From contig BBSY01000002.1 in NCBI GenBank assembly GCA_000974665.1, positions 620,001 through 684,000 on the forward strand: 64,000 nucleotides of DNA. The letters run 5' to 3'. The translations under genes were made by a program, and so were the position numbers. The notes under the pieces are model-generated. The model saw only the letters and a list, made by a program, of their open reading frames with translations, ran no database searches and was not told the origin of the DNA. Of this stretch, positions 1 to 8,112 are shown one piece after another; within the stretch, counting starts at the first letter, position 1, and each line of letters starts with the position of its first letter. This DNA is from an alpha proteobacterium U9-1i. GTDB lineage: Bacteria; Pseudomonadota; Alphaproteobacteria; Caulobacterales; Aquidulcibacteraceae.

Positions 1-1
1 G

Positions 2-20
2 TCGCGGGCGAGACCCGCGA
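2..20. terminator. Stem-loop at the window start
   Basis: TCGCGGG at 2-8 pairs perfectly with CCCGCGA at 14-20 across a 5-nt loop. No T-tract follows. It sits between an unseen gene to the left and the SSB-like gene, so it may be a terminator or processing hairpin for that gene; this is inference from structure only. Confidence 0.35.
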
Positions 21-59
21 TCCCGGGATCAACCGGGAACGCTCTCGGAGATCACTCTC

Positions 60-410
60 ATGACCAATCGCGTCACCATCCTCGGCAAACTCTTGGATGA
101 TCCCAAGCTCAAGAGCTTTGAAGCCCGCGGCGGCACGATCGAAATCGTCTCGCTCTGGGTCGAAGTCAAAGACGACATTCGCGCCGATCGCTTCACCGTC
201 GAGATCAACGATCCCAAAGCGCAAACCGCGGCGAAAGCCATGCGCAAGGACGTGCTGGTCGAAGTCAGCGGCAAGCTCCGTCATGACCGCTGGAAGAGCA
301 AAGTCACCGGCCAATGGACCGGTAAGGTCTTCATCGCGCTCGATCCGGGCGAGGGCAACATCCGCTCCAAGGGTGTCGCTACCGAGGCCGAGCGCGCCGA
401 GGCCGCCTGA
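60..410 (+). CDS. Single-stranded DNA-binding (SSB-like, OB-fold) protein
   Basis: A 116-aa protein starting MTNRVTILGKL, as in the first strand of SSB-type OB folds, with further strand-like segments (VSLWVEV, RFTVEIND, LVEVSGKLRHDRW). The family binds ssDNA during replication, repair or conjugative transfer. It is shorter than housekeeping SSB and lacks an acidic C-terminal DDDIPF-like tip (it ends in EAERAEAA), so it is probably an accessory element-borne version. The ATG at 60 gives the complete OB fold; a longer overlapping frame from 97 is a shadow. A strong hairpin follows directly. Assignment rests on the N-terminal pattern and length. Confidence 0.75.
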   Translation: MTNRVTILGKLLDDPKLKSFEARGGTIEIVSLWVEVKDDIRADRFTVEINDPKAQTAAKAMRKDVLVEVSGKLRHDRWKSKVTGQWTGKVFIALDPGEGNIRSKGVATEAERAEAA

Positions 411-417
411 CGCTTTC

Positions 418-452
418 GCCAAAGCCGCCGCGCGCGTCGCGGCGGCTTTGGC
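418..452. terminator. Long perfect hairpin after the SSB-like gene
   Basis: A perfect 15-bp inverted repeat (418-432 and 438-452) with a 5-nt loop begins 8 nt after the SSB-like stop codon. It is very GC-rich and has no T-tract downstream. Its position fits termination or 3'-end protection of the SSB transcript. Confidence 0.6.
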
Positions 453-492
453 CGCGAATCCCTCTAACCTGCCCGCCTTAGAAAGGCTCATC

Positions 493-1449
493 ATGGCCGA
501 CGGCGGAACACCTCATTCTCTACGCGCGCCAGGATCTCCGATGAACCTGCGCGGCCGCTTGCGGGAAGCACGGCAGCTGATGCATGCCGCTTTCCTATTT
601 TACGGTCGCTGCCTGGTGCGCGCCGTCAGCGGCAAGCTTGGCCGCGCTGCAACTGTGACCAGCGCCGTGTCGCTGGCGGGTTTGTTGCTGGTGGCGTTCC
701 TTAACCGTGGAGCGGCCTTCGAGCGCCTGGTCACCACCAGCATACCGGCGGTCCTCTTCGTCGTCTTGCTCCTGCTTTCTATAGGGATCAGCCTCGTGCT
801 GGCGCCGGTGCAGCTTCAGCTCGAAGAAGTGCGCAAACGCGAAGCGATCGAAGCTTTGCGCAAACCGAAATTTGCCGTGTCGCTACCGGCCGGCGGGGCG
901 ACGCATCTTCCGTTCCGTGGCTCGACCACGGAGACGCGCGGCGGCGAGCGCCAGACCGTGATGGCGCCGGGCGAGACCAATGTGCTCTGCTTCATCTGTG
1001 AGAACATCGGAGAGGTCGCCATCCGCAATGCGCGCGCCCGCGTGCTCGCGGCCTCGCGTCAAGATGAGACGAACGCTGCAACGCCGCTCGACATCATCGA
1101 ACCCATCGAGCTCACCTGGAAAAAAGATGATCTCAAGAGCGCGTTCTCGAAGGATTTGGCGCCCGGCGAAAAGTGCCGCGTTTGGTTGGGCGGCGTGCGC
1201 GCCCAAGGCCAATTCTGGATTTATCGCGACGTCAACGATTTGCCGGTCGAATACCAGCAAGTGTTCGGACGTGCGGGCGAGTTTCATGTCCTGATCCAAG
1301 TCGATGCAGACGGCGCGCCGCCGCTGCAATTTGTGCTGCGTGTTCGCGCCGCCGCCGGGGAAGCGCCGAACACCAGCGGCATCATGCGCGGTAGGGCTGA
1401 GATTGCTTTGCTGACGCAAGCCAGCCCCAGGGTGGCGTGGCCAATCTGA
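493..1449 (+). CDS. Membrane protein of unknown function
   Basis: A 318-aa protein with the start chosen at ATG 493, preceded by GAAAGG at a suitable distance; ATG 541 is an alternative. The frame is open further upstream over the SSB gene, but that part is arginine/serine-rich shadow sequence. Two hydrophobic stretches lie at about residues 55-75 and 80-110, followed by a charged segment and a soluble C-terminal domain of about 190 residues with beta-rich segments (NVLCFICENIGEVAIRNARA). This suggests an inner-membrane protein with a large cytoplasmic or periplasmic domain. No family is recognised. Confidence 0.6.
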   Translation: MADGGTPHSLRAPGSPMNLRGRLREARQLMHAAFLFYGRCLVRAVSGKLGRAATVTSAVSLAGLLLVAFLNRGAAFERLVTTSIPAVLFVVLLLLSIGISLVLAPVQLQLEEVRKREAIEALRKPKFAVSLPAGGATHLPFRGSTTETRGGERQTVMAPGETNVLCFICENIGEVAIRNARARVLAASRQDETNAATPLDIIEPIELTWKKDDLKSAFSKDLAPGEKCRVWLGGVRAQGQFWIYRDVNDLPVEYQQVFGRAGEFHVLIQVDADGAPPLQFVLRVRAAAGEAPNTSGIMRGRAEIALLTQASPRVAWPI

Positions 1450-1459
1450 CGGTGGCGCA

Positions 1460-1894
1460 CTATTTTGCTGAGCGGCTGACGATCAGGCCCGGCACGCGCT
1501 TGCTGAGTTCGGCAATCGCGCTGTTTCTCGCCGCATCGAGCAGCTTTTGCGGAATGTATCCATAAAGCGCCGTGGCGGGCGTGCGATCAGGCACGGCCCG
1601 AAGGTCGGGGCCCGGCCACACGAAGCGATTGATCGTGGCGATGCTGATCCAGCACTGGTCCGCATCGAGGCCAAGATGGGCCCTCACGCGCGGCGGGATT
1701 TCGATGGCAGGCGCGCCCGCTTCCGGCGGCACGGTCGTGATCGGGGCCACCACCGCTTCCTCGCCGTCGGCCATCAGAATGAGCACGACAACCGGCCGGT
1801 CTTTCGCGCCTTCTTCCTGACCGCGCTCAGCCTCATGCGCCCACAAGAAACTGTAGCGCAGCACCATGCCTGCTTGCGGCGTCGCCGGGATCAT
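1460..1894 (-). CDS. PemK/MazF-like toxin of a type II toxin-antitoxin pair
   Basis: A 144-aa protein. Its N-terminus (GMVLRYSFLWAHEAERGQEE, then KDRPVVVL) matches the PemK-like subgroup common in alphaproteobacteria; the first beta strand and the K-[DS]-RP-x-VVL motif are the family's best marks. PemK/MazF toxins are usually sequence-specific endoribonucleases. The C-terminus (ALYGYIPQKLLDAARNSAI) also fits this subgroup. It lies 12 bp downstream of a Phd-like antitoxin on the same strand, the usual antitoxin-first order. Activity is untested and this subgroup is divergent from classical MazF. Confidence 0.75.
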   Translation of the reverse strand: MIPATPQAGMVLRYSFLWAHEAERGQEEGAKDRPVVVLILMADGEEAVVAPITTVPPEAGAPAIEIPPRVRAHLGLDADQCWISIATINRFVWPGPDLRAVPDRTPATALYGYIPQKLLDAARNSAIAELSKRVPGLIVSRSAK

Positions 1895-1906
1895 CGCGCT
1901 TGGACG

Positions 1907-2242
1907 TCAGGCTTTGGCGGCGCCGGCGCTATCATCCATCAGATGATCGAGCGCCACGGCTTCAGGCGTCTTCGGCGCCGCCGCCAACGCCCGGATCAGC
2001 TCGGCCGCCTCATCCGGGGTTGTCTCGTCGAGCACCACCACCCGTCGAAAGGTCGCGCGCATGCGCTCGTATTCCGCGGCCGACAGCACCACCAGATCAT
2101 CGCGCCCGTAATGAGTGACGACCACCGGGGCCTGCCGGGCAGCGACAGTGTAGCGGCCAAAATTGTTCTGGAATTCGGCCGCGGAGATCTTGGTCTTGGC
2201 GTCCATATTGGGGAAGTTAGCGAACATATCTAAGTCAGTCAA
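1907..2242 (-). CDS. Phd/YefM-family antitoxin
   Basis: A 111-aa protein. The core (KISAAEFQNNFGRYTVAARQ, then PVVVTHYGRDDLVVLSAAEY) is the characteristic Phd/YefM antitoxin N-terminal DNA-binding fold; the acidic C-terminal tail would wrap the toxin. Internal Met codons about 15 and 36 nt downstream of the listed start are plausible true starts because the Phd core begins just after the second. It lies upstream of the PemK-like toxin and is divergent from the HTH-RelA/SpoT gene. Family members repress their own promoter, and inverted repeats overlap its start region. Confidence 0.85.
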   Translation of the reverse strand: MTDLDMFANFPNMDAKTKISAAEFQNNFGRYTVAARQAPVVVTHYGRDDLVVLSAAEYERMRATFRRVVVLDETTPDEAAELIRALAAAPKTPEAVALDHLMDDSAGAAKA

Positions 2243-2280
2243 TATCTATGAGGTTGCATGTTGTTCGCTATGACCTCATA
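2218..2280. promoter_or_regulatory. Divergent operator region with two nested inverted repeats
   Basis: Two perfect inverted repeats lie between the antitoxin gene and the HTH-RelA/SpoT gene. TAGCGAACA (2218-2226) pairs with TGTTCGCTA (2262-2270), and TATGAGGT (2247-2254) pairs with ACCTCATA (2273-2280). The second ends 8 bp before the ATG at 2289. Either the Phd antitoxin or the HTH domain of the downstream protein could bind here; which one is inference. Confidence 0.6.
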
Positions 2281-2288
2281 CTATTCCT

Positions 2289-5200
2289 ATGAACCCAGCG
2301 CAAGATCATCCCCAAGCCGGTGCAACCCTGACAGCGGAACAAGTGAAGGCCGCCAGGGCGATCTTGAGGTGGTCGCAGACCCAGCTCGCCCACGAGGCGG
2401 GGGTCGGGGCATCGACCGTGGCCGACTTTGAGCGGGGCCAACGGACCCCGGTGTCCGCCTCTCTGCAGGCCATGCGCAGCGCACTGGAAGGCGCGGGGAT
2501 CGCCTTTGTAGCCGGCGGCGCGGTGGAGGCCGGCAGCCTTGGCGCCTTCTCTGGGGCGGGCATGACCATGGACGCTTATGAGCGCCAGGGCGTGAGCCGC
2601 TACGCTCAGCTTGCGGCCATCGTCGCCTCGATCCTCGACGCCGCGATCCGCGCCCAGCCCAATCTGCATGCTCAGCCGGCACAGTACCGCGCCAAAGACC
2701 CGGCCTCGCTCAAGGCCAAGCTGGTCAAACTGGAGATCGCTGAAGGGCGCGATCTCACCACCGCGATCAAGGATCTGGCCGGCGTCAGGCTCGTCTTCTA
2801 TTCCAACGCCGACGTCGATCGCTTCCTGCACTCTGGCATCGTGCGGGACAATTTCGATGTCGATTGGTCACGCACGCGACTGCACTATCCAGGCGCCGAT
2901 CCCGCCCAGCCCGACAACCAATTCATCGGCAACAATTACGTGGTGCGGCTTAAACCCGATCGCGCGGCGCTGCCCGAATACGCACCCGTGGCCGGGCTCT
3001 GGTGCGAAGTGCAGGTGCAGACCATTCTGAACCACGCCTGGTCGGCGATGGCGCACGACACCATTTATAAGCGCCCCGATCTCGCCGGCGTTGGCCAAGC
3101 GCAAATGGAGCGCATCAATGCGCGCATGAGCAAGATCATGCGCCAATATCTGCTCCCGGCCGGGTTCGAGTTTCAGAAGGTGCTGGCCGACTTCGATCGT
3201 CTGGCCGAGGGCAAGAACCTCTTCGACACCGATGTCTTGGATCAGATCGTCAACGCGCCCGATAACAACGTGCGCTACGACTTGATCGACGCGTTCGACG
3301 ACAATGTGCTGCCGCTCTACGACAACATCACGGACGTCTATCCCGCGATCCGCGACGCCTTGCTGCGCGCCGTTGCGGTGGCGCGCACGACGCCCGAGCA
3401 GCCGAAGGAAACCCCGTACGGCAGCTTTATGGCCCGCACCGTCAAAGCCATCACCGATCGGGTGCTCAAGATCGTCATGCGCCTCCGATACGTCGACATC
3501 GAGGCTACGTTCGATGCGCTGGCCGAGCTTTATCTCGGCGCTGCCGCCGAAGAGGAGCGCGAATACGTTGTCAAAGCCGCGGCGGAATTCGCCAAGCATG
3601 ACCTTGCCGTCTGGCGCCAGCACGGGGCCATCGTTCAGATCCGGCTGTTGGATCGCATCGACACGCTCGATGAAAACCATCGCGCCTTGCTGCGGCCGCT
3701 GCTGACGGAAATCTACCGGAGCGCTCTCGATCCGGAAGTGCATGGCACGACCAGCACTTGGAACGCGGTGCAGATTTCAACGGGCTCCGTTGTCGCCAGC
3801 GATGCGCTCAAGATCATGCGCCGGCGCGCCATTGCTGCGCTGTTCGCGCAATATCTGGCGGCTGCGACCGATGTGGAACGGCGCGATATTATTGCGGCGC
3901 TGAATCGCGCCACGCGCATGCCGATCCGCGGCAATTACGCGGACGCCCTTCTGGTTGCGGTGCTGGACGACACCAAGACGGTTGTCGATTTCTATGCAAG
4001 CCAGGCCAGCGCGCAGGCGCACGAACTTCGCCAAGCGATCGAACACGATCTTCTGTTTCTCTATCACCGCAATCGCGGTGTGCCTCAGGAAGGGGAGTTC
4101 GCCGAAGCGATCGCCGCGGCGCGCGCAGCGTTGGATGCGGCGATTCTGCGCTATCGCGACACGGTCAACGCCATCGCCGACTTCGTCGCCTTTAAAACCC
4201 TCGTCGGCTACCAATCGGTGTTCGAGCCGGAATGGGAAAATTCCCAACTTGGCTGGGAAGCGAAGGAGGCTTACCGCGAGACGCGCATTGAAGACTACGT
4301 CGCCGGAATCGACGCCAGCAACGCCGATCACTGGTTCGACATCGCGCTTTCGTGCGCGTCGGTGAAGTCCAACGATCTCGCCACCTTTCCAAGCTTCGGC
4401 AAATTCATCCGACGCGTCTCAGAGCTCAAACCCGACATCGGCGAAGCGTGGCTGGAGAAGGCCCAAGGCACGCCGCTGGCGCGGTTCATGCCGGGCTTTC
4501 TACATGGGCTGGCCAAGAGCCGGCCGAAACTGGCGCGCAAGATCGCCAGCAGCGCCATCGCCAAAGGTGAGTTCTTGGCCGAAGTGGTGCTTTGGCTCCG
4601 CCACGCCGAGCCTCTCGATGGTTCGCTCGCCAAACGCGGCGCGGGCGCCGCAATCAAACGCGATGCGGCCGATGCGGTTTACACCGCGCTCGAAATGGCC
4701 GTCGCGCGTGCGCCCGATCTGGGCGCGGCCGAGGCGCGCGAGATTTTCCTGAGCTGCCTCAATTATCTCGATCGCACCAACAACGTCCATTGGACGCTGA
4801 CCGGTTCGATCTGGTGGGAGAAAAACAAATTCGCCGACGCGCTTACCGACGATGACCTGCGCACGGTGCTGAAGGCGCTGGTCGCCGTTCCGGAAGTGGA
4901 TTGGCACGTCGAGACCATGCTGATGGACATGAGTGCGCGCGTTCCTTCGGACGTCATCGCGCTCTTCGGTCAGCGCTTCGCCCATGAAAACGCGCTGCGC
5001 GAGGATCCGTTGAGCGCCCGCTATGAGGCCTTGCCGTTCAAGCTCGATCGCTTGGCGCCGCATCTGGCGGCGCACGTTGAGCTGACGCTGGCGCAGGCGG
5101 CAGTCTGGAACGCCGCCGATCCTCGGCTGGCGCGGTTCAAGAGCGCCGCCTTCATGGCCAAGCTCCACCCGCAATGGTCGGCCGGTTTGGAGAACGCGCT

Positions 5201-5615
5201 CTGGACACTCTTCGAGACCGGGGACCAAACCACGCGCGAATTCGTGCTCGCCGTGCTCGCCAATTATGAGGGCGCAGCGTTCATGCATCCGTTGTTGCGC
5301 AACATCGTCGCCGCCTTGCCGGAAGGCGACGAGCTCCTGTCCGACGTCAGCCTGGCGCTGCATGAGACCGGCGTCATGCATGGCGAATTCGGCGCCGTGG
5401 CCGCTTATCGCGCCAAAGCCGATGCGTTGAAGGCTTGGCTAACCGACGAGCGCGCGCGTGTGCGGGCCTTCGCTGAGGACACCATGCGCGGCTACGAAAA
5501 CCACATCGCCGCAGAGCAGCGGCGCGCCGAAGAGGACTTGGCGATGCGCCGGCTTGCCTATGACGAACCGCCTGTCCCGCCATCCGAAGCGACCGAGGGA
5601 GAAGAGCAGTCGTGA
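2289..5615 (+). CDS. Giant fusion: XRE-like HTH + RelA/SpoT-type nucleotidyltransferase domain + long helical C-terminus
   Basis: An 1108-aa protein. Residues about 14-72 form an XRE-type HTH (RAILRWSQTQLAHEAGVGAS). Residues about 130-262 resemble a (p)ppGpp synthetase domain: YRAKDPASLKAK (nucleotide-binding R/K/S/K pattern at 133-144), DLAGVRLVF (D162, R167), and CEVQVQT with H249 and H256 (E240, Q242). The segment that normally reads GYxSIHYVV is here FIGNNYVV (212-219), so the conserved Tyr and His are missing. The remaining roughly 840 residues look alpha-helical and match no family I recognise. The ATG at 2289 lacks a clear Shine-Dalgarno. The gene is coupled by a 4-bp overlap to two HEPN-motif genes. 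A toxic alarmone-type or other nucleotide-transfer effector in a defence operon is likely but inferred. Confidence 0.7.
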   Translation: MNPAQDHPQAGATLTAEQVKAARAILRWSQTQLAHEAGVGASTVADFERGQRTPVSASLQAMRSALEGAGIAFVAGGAVEAGSLGAFSGAGMTMDAYERQGVSRYAQLAAIVASILDAAIRAQPNLHAQPAQYRAKDPASLKAKLVKLEIAEGRDLTTAIKDLAGVRLVFYSNADVDRFLHSGIVRDNFDVDWSRTRLHYPGADPAQPDNQFIGNNYVVRLKPDRAALPEYAPVAGLWCEVQVQTILNHAWSAMAHDTIYKRPDLAGVGQAQMERINARMSKIMRQYLLPAGFEFQKVLADFDRLAEGKNLFDTDVLDQIVNAPDNNVRYDLIDAFDDNVLPLYDNITDVYPAIRDALLRAVAVARTTPEQPKETPYGSFMARTVKAITDRVLKIVMRLRYVDIEATFDALAELYLGAAAEEEREYVVKAAAEFAKHDLAVWRQHGAIVQIRLLDRIDTLDENHRALLRPLLTEIYRSALDPEVHGTTSTWNAVQISTGSVVASDALKIMRRRAIAALFAQYLAAATDVERRDIIAALNRATRMPIRGNYADALLVAVLDDTKTVVDFYASQASAQAHELRQAIEHDLLFLYHRNRGVPQEGEFAEAIAAARAALDAAILRYRDTVNAIADFVAFKTLVGYQSVFEPEWENSQLGWEAKEAYRETRIEDYVAGIDASNADHWFDIALSCASVKSNDLATFPSFGKFIRRVSELKPDIGEAWLEKAQGTPLARFMPGFLHGLAKSRPKLARKIASSAIAKGEFLAEVVLWLRHAEPLDGSLAKRGAGAAIKRDAADAVYTALEMAVARAPDLGAAEAREIFLSCLNYLDRTNNVHWTLTGSIWWEKNKFADALTDDDLRTVLKALVAVPEVDWHVETMLMDMSARVPSDVIALFGQRFAHENALREDPLSARYEALPFKLDRLAPHLAAHVELTLAQAAVWNAADPRLARFKSAAFMAKLHPQWSAGLENALWTLFETGDQTTREFVLAVLANYEGAAFMHPLLRNIVAALPEGDELLSDVSLALHETGVMHGEFGAVAAYRAKADALKAWLTDERARVRAFAEDTMRGYENHIAAEQRRAEEDLAMRRLAYDEPPVPPSEATEGEEQS

Positions 5616-6739
5616 GCGCCGAGCCGATCAAACTCAAGGATTACGATTTTCACGGCTTCGCCATGAATGGCGCCCTGGCTGGCGAAGAGGTGCAGGTCGC
5701 TCATCGCGCCATGCTGACCTCCGACAGCCCCGCCTTCTATGTGTTCATGCGCGGGGTATGCGACTCGCTTGCGGACGCGGCGCACGCAGCCGGCGTCCTG
5801 ATCCAGCCCGATCACGTCAGTCATCTGCTGTTGGTGATACATACCGGCCGCACAGCCGACCTCTATCTCGGCAATTTCGCCATGACGCTCGAACTGATGG
5901 CCAAGAAGGATATCACCGCTGGGCAAGCAGTGTCGGAGGCCGACATCGCCGACATCCGGCGCCTCAGGCTGCACGATGTGAAGCTCGACCCGAGCGACAA
6001 GGTGCTGATCTGCTTTAAGGTGAACTGGAAGTTCGGGCTCTATTTCGACCTCGGCGATGAAGAGCCCTTGGACATGAACGGGCTCGAACGCGACCTCGGC
6101 CACCTCTACCGCTTGCTGCGGTTTGAGGCCGCGTACGATGCGCTCGCCGATGAGAACTTCGTGGCAAGGTTCTTCGCAGGGGGATGGTTTCCCTTTGTCG
6201 AAATTTTCGGCCCAGAAAGCGAGCGCTTGCTCAAAGCTTGGCGGCTCGATTTCAACATCGCCGGCGAAGAAGAAGCCCTGCTGCGCCGTTTCGACGCCGC
6301 GCGGATCGACGCTATCGCGGCGCGGTGGGCGGCCCATCCCACATTGGGGCCCCACGCGGCCGTGCTGAACAGCGGCCTAGAAGCGTTCAAGCGCGGCGAC
6401 GCAGTGGCTTCGCTTAAAGTCATCCTCACCGAAATAGAGGGCGTGCTGCGTAACGCCCACATGGCGGAGAACGGGGCTAGCGCGAAGATCGGCCAGCTTT
6501 TGGCGTTTGCCGCCCAGCGGGGCCTGCGCAAGACCGAGTCAGAAGCGTCGCTCTTCTTTCCAGCTCTGTTCCTGCGCTACCTGACCACCTCCACGTTCGC
6601 GGCTTTCGATCCGATGGCGCCGACCAGCGATGCCTCACGCCACAGCGTCGGTCACGGTGCGGCCAATGCCGGCGCCTATACGCAAAAGCGCGCCCTGCAG
6701 GCCATTCTCACCTTGGATCAAATCGCGCGTTACCTGTGA
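5612..6739 (+). CDS. HEPN-motif protein, second gene of the RelA/SpoT-domain operon
   Basis: A 375-aa protein starting at GTG 5612, overlapping the previous stop by 4 bp, so translation is probably coupled. The last 33 residues contain RHSVGHG (R343, H348), an Rx4H motif of the HEPN type, followed by a helix (YTQKRALQAILTLDQIARYL) resembling the ends of RNase-like HEPN proteins found in abortive-infection loci. The N-terminal 300 residues are a mixed alpha/beta region I do not recognise. HEPN proteins are often metal-independent RNases, but not all Rx4H proteins cut RNA. Confidence 0.6.
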   Translation: MSAEPIKLKDYDFHGFAMNGALAGEEVQVAHRAMLTSDSPAFYVFMRGVCDSLADAAHAAGVLIQPDHVSHLLLVIHTGRTADLYLGNFAMTLELMAKKDITAGQAVSEADIADIRRLRLHDVKLDPSDKVLICFKVNWKFGLYFDLGDEEPLDMNGLERDLGHLYRLLRFEAAYDALADENFVARFFAGGWFPFVEIFGPESERLLKAWRLDFNIAGEEEALLRRFDAARIDAIAARWAAHPTLGPHAAVLNSGLEAFKRGDAVASLKVILTEIEGVLRNAHMAENGASAKIGQLLAFAAQRGLRKTESEASLFFPALFLRYLTTSTFAAFDPMAPTSDASRHSVGHGAANAGAYTQKRALQAILTLDQIARYL

Positions 6740-6749
6740 GCGATCGATT

Positions 6750-8081
6750 ATGAGCAACATCAAAACGCTGCGCCGATGGGTGCCCTTGCTTGAGGCGCAG
6801 GACATCGTCACGTCTGAGACCAACGTCATCGCGCGCGACCATGACCCCGTCATCATGACGGGCGAAGGCCGCATCGACATCAGTCATCCCGCGCGGTTCT
6901 CCTATATCTTCCGTGGCGTCGCGACCGATCTCTCGCGCGCGGTCGATCGGCTGATGCATGCCCGGCGCAACCCCTATGATGGGCTCAGCCAGTTTCGCAT
7001 CGAAGGCGTCGATCAAGGCGGGACCAAGTGGAGCTACGGCTATGTCCGGCCGAACCATATCGATCACACTGGCGAGCAATGGACGCTCGCCGGCGATTGC
7101 AACGGGCTCATCACCGACGATCCCGACGCCCATACGGAGAGCGGGGTTGAGCTCATCTTTCTTGTTCCGCCGGAACTCAATCTGGGCGCGTTGATGACCG
7201 ACACCGAGCGGCCGGATGGAGAGCCGCTGCTGCGGACACATGCGTGCAGCGTTCTGGGCGCTATGATCTCGTTTGCCTACGAACCGTCTACGCATCGGCT
7301 GTACGTCACCGCCAAGTCGAGCGAGGCGCTTCGCCATCCCTATCTCGAGAACTGGCTCGGTGAGCCATTTCGAATTCTCTTCGGCCAGCTGATCTATCCA
7401 AGGCTGGTCGCGCGTAATTTCGGCGATGGGCGGGCGATGATCGGTTTGCGCCCCTCGCCTGGGTTGGAGCCCGACGCCGGCTTTGCCGCACTCTGGAGCA
7501 GAGGCCGGGCGGAAGCGGGACGAAAGTCGTTCTGGTTATTGTACGAGAAGCTCTTGACCATCATCGCGACCGACAAGGACGATAAAGGCCATCCGAATTT
7601 TGAAGCGCATAAGATCACCGCGCTTTACGGCGAAATCATCCAGGCCGCACGCGGCTCGCGCTGGGTCTGGGCGCTTACCATGGCCAGTGCGGCCGAAGGG
7701 TTAACCAAGCTGATCATGCCCATGCTCGGGATCAAGATCGATCCTATCCTCGACGAAGAGATCGACAAACTTGCAGCCCACATCGAGAGCTGGCCAGGTT
7801 CAGCCGAGTTGAAACGGCGTGCCGTGAATGGACTAAAGCGCGCTCGCGATACCACCACCGTCGTGGCGCTCCGGCGTCTGCGCGAGCTGGGCGTGCTCGA
7901 GAAGGATCATCTTGGCGCATGGGAGACGCTCCGGCACGCCGTGATGCACGGATCGATGCTGGCACCGTGGTCTACCGAGGAGGAAGACAAGCGTCTGCTA
8001 GACCTCAGCGAACTGATGCACCGGCTGACGTTTTTTCTGTGCGGCGCGGTCGCGAGCGCGACGACTGAAGCCGTCCAATGA
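6750..8081 (+). CDS. ApeA-like HEPN-motif protein, third gene of the operon
   Basis: A 443-aa protein with the start chosen at ATG 6750, 10 bp after the previous stop; the longer frame from 6630 overlaps the upstream gene. The N-terminal half is beta-rich (INISHPARFSY-like segment, then WTLAGDCNGLI) and the C-terminal half helical. Near the C-terminus is RHAVMHG (R395, H400), a HEPN Rx4H motif, followed by a final helix (LLDLSELMHRLTFFLCG). This architecture, a large beta N-terminal domain plus terminal HEPN, is like ApeA-type abortive-infection RNases. The link to ApeA is by layout only. Confidence 0.6.
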   Translation: MSNIKTLRRWVPLLEAQDIVTSETNVIARDHDPVIMTGEGRIDISHPARFSYIFRGVATDLSRAVDRLMHARRNPYDGLSQFRIEGVDQGGTKWSYGYVRPNHIDHTGEQWTLAGDCNGLITDDPDAHTESGVELIFLVPPELNLGALMTDTERPDGEPLLRTHACSVLGAMISFAYEPSTHRLYVTAKSSEALRHPYLENWLGEPFRILFGQLIYPRLVARNFGDGRAMIGLRPSPGLEPDAGFAALWSRGRAEAGRKSFWLLYEKLLTIIATDKDDKGHPNFEAHKITALYGEIIQAARGSRWVWALTMASAAEGLTKLIMPMLGIKIDPILDEEIDKLAAHIESWPGSAELKRRAVNGLKRARDTTTVVALRRLRELGVLEKDHLGAWETLRHAVMHGSMLAPWSTEEEDKRLLDLSELMHRLTFFLCGAVASATTEAVQ

Positions 8082-8112
8082 TTGCTATGGCGAAAGCAGC
8101 AACGTCGCTCGC

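Noticed and set aside
97-492. N-terminal extension of the 493-1449 membrane protein
   Set aside because: The frame is open but overlaps the SSB-like gene and encodes Arg/Ser/Pro-rich shadow sequence; the hairpin at 418-452 also separates the two genes.
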